Shown in pieces: positions 5,474-6,027 of a DNA stretch of 6,027 bases. The translations under genes and the position numbers were made by a program. The DNA lies in assembly GCA_958439155.1 (NCBI GenBank), contig CAUBUJ010000103.1, forward strand, positions 1-6,027. Reading direction: 5' to 3'. The stretch is from an uncultured Veillonellaceae bacterium (GTDB taxonomy: Bacteria; Bacillota; Negativicutes; Veillonellales; Dialisteraceae). Within the stretch, counting starts at the first letter, position 1; each line of letters opens with the position of its first letter. Below the pieces are notes generated by a model that worked only from the letters and a program-made list of their open reading frames with translations, had not been told where the DNA came from and did not search any database.

Positions 5474-5947
5474 ATGCCGCAGGAATCTAAAATCTCACTT
5501 ACAGTCAATCAGATACGGGAAATTCTCCCGCACCGTTATCCCATGCTCCTGGTAGACCGCATTCTCGAACTGGAACCTTTGAAATACGCCATCGGGATCA
5601 AGTGCGTCTCCGCCAATGAACCTTTCTTCCAGGGTCATTTCCCGGACAAGCCCATCATGCCGGGCGTTCTCATTTGTGAAGCCATGGCCCAGGTAGGCGG
5701 CGTCGCCCTCCAGTATCCGGAAGAAAACCGCGGCCTCATCCCGCTCTTCACGGGCATGGAAAAAGTGCGGTTCCGTTCTCCTGTGGGACCAGGAGACGTG
5801 CTCAAGACCCGTGCGGACATCAAAAAGATCATCGGCCGCATGGGTAAAGTGCACTGCCAGTCCACCGTGGACGGCGTAGTGAAGGCGGAAGCGGACTTCC
5901 TCTTCTACCTGCTGGATCCGCAGAAGGAAAAGAATTACAACGAGTAA
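5474..5947 (+). CDS. fabZ: FabZ, 3-hydroxyacyl-ACP dehydratase
   Basis: This 157-residue hot-dog-fold enzyme of type II fatty acid synthesis dehydrates (3R)-hydroxyacyl-ACP to trans-2-enoyl-ACP in the cytoplasm. The opening QIREILPHRYPMLLVDRI is the FabZ signature. The active site is H55 in FQGHFPDKPIMPGVL and E69 in LICEAMAQVGG; the C-terminal half continues with FTGMEKVRFRSPVGPGD. Length is typical of the family (E. coli 151). The start has AGGAGG (5459-5464), nine bases upstream. It competes with lipid A acylation for the same hydroxyacyl-ACP pool, which explains co-transcription with lpxC. In related genomes lpxA commonly follows, but it is not seen in the 80 bases left here. Confidence 0.97.
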   Translation: MPQESKISLTVNQIREILPHRYPMLLVDRILELEPLKYAIGIKCVSANEPFFQGHFPDKPIMPGVLICEAMAQVGGVALQYPEENRGLIPLFTGMEKVRFRSPVGPGDVLKTRADIKKIIGRMGKVHCQSTVDGVVKAEADFLFYLLDPQKEKNYNE

Positions 5948-5949
5948 GC

Positions 5950-5982
5950 TTTTACGCTGAAAAACGTCAAAAAAGCGTAAAA
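5950..5982 (+). repeat. Inverted repeat after fabZ
   Basis: TTTTACGCT (5950-5958) and AGCGTAAAA (5974-5982) are perfect 9-base arms around an A-rich 15-base loop, starting three bases after the fabZ stop codon. No T-run follows on the plus strand, so it is not a convincing intrinsic terminator. It could protect the mRNA 3' end or be chance in AT-rich DNA. Confidence 0.4.
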
Positions 5983-6005
5983 TCTAATAAAAACAATAAT
6001 AAAAC

Positions 6006-6027
6006 AAAGAACTCCGCCGGATTTGGC
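6006..6027 (+). other. Possible left half of a terminator hairpin cut by the window edge
   Basis: AAAGAACTCCGCC, then GGATTT, then GGC ends the window. The last three bases already pair with GCC at 6016-6018 across a six-base loop. If the next bases were GGAGTTCTTT, this would be a 13-bp terminator for fabZ. Only 3 base pairs are actually visible, so this is a prediction rather than an observed feature. Confidence 0.25.

Overview
The window looks like chromosomal DNA from an LPS-bearing (diderm) member of the Firmicutes, most likely class Negativicutes (Veillonella/Dialister/Megasphaera/Selenomonas relatives). Two observations point this way together. First, there is a lipid A gene pair, lpxC-fabZ, with strong AGGAGG-type ribosome sites. 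Second, there are two features typical of Firmicutes: a tetrahydrofolate (THF/folT-type) riboswitch, and a KdpD whose Usp domain carries a motif like the staphylococcal c-di-AMP-binding motif. The genus cannot be named from the sequence alone.

Layout, left to right. Positions 1-179 hold, on the minus strand, a near-consensus sigma70/sigmaA promoter followed almost at once by a THF-riboswitch aptamer; the gene it controls lies beyond the left edge. A strong hairpin at 195-237 ends the upstream kdp transcript just before that promoter. Positions 255-3645 (minus strand) carry kdpD and kdpE, the potassium/turgor two-component system, with an 8-base gene overlap. The 230-base kdpD leader contains a direct repeat very like the E. 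coli KdpE operator and two small GC-rich hairpins ahead of the Shine-Dalgarno. The structural genes kdpFABC are not next to it. Positions 3802-4382 (minus strand) are a small nitroreductase-family gene with its own terminator. A 222-base divergent intergenic region follows, holding a weak candidate promoter for the nitroreductase and a good promoter (TTGCAC-17-TACAAT) for lpxC. Positions 4605-5947 (plus strand) are lpxC and fabZ, 29 bases apart. The last 80 bases are AT-rich and non-coding.

How the genes work together. KdpD probably senses K+ limitation (and perhaps c-di-AMP) and phosphorylates KdpE, which may bind the repeat upstream of kdpD and so regulate its own operon. LpxC commits UDP-acyl-GlcNAc to lipid A synthesis, while FabZ feeds hydroxyacyl-ACP onward to phospholipid fatty acids. 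Placing them together balances lipid A against phospholipid. The riboswitch unit is a separate, folate-responsive transcription unit. I did not find a wholly new system. The least obvious items are the riboswitch in the apparently empty left margin and the KdpE-box-like repeat. The lpxC and nitroreductase start codons also need correcting from the longest open frame.
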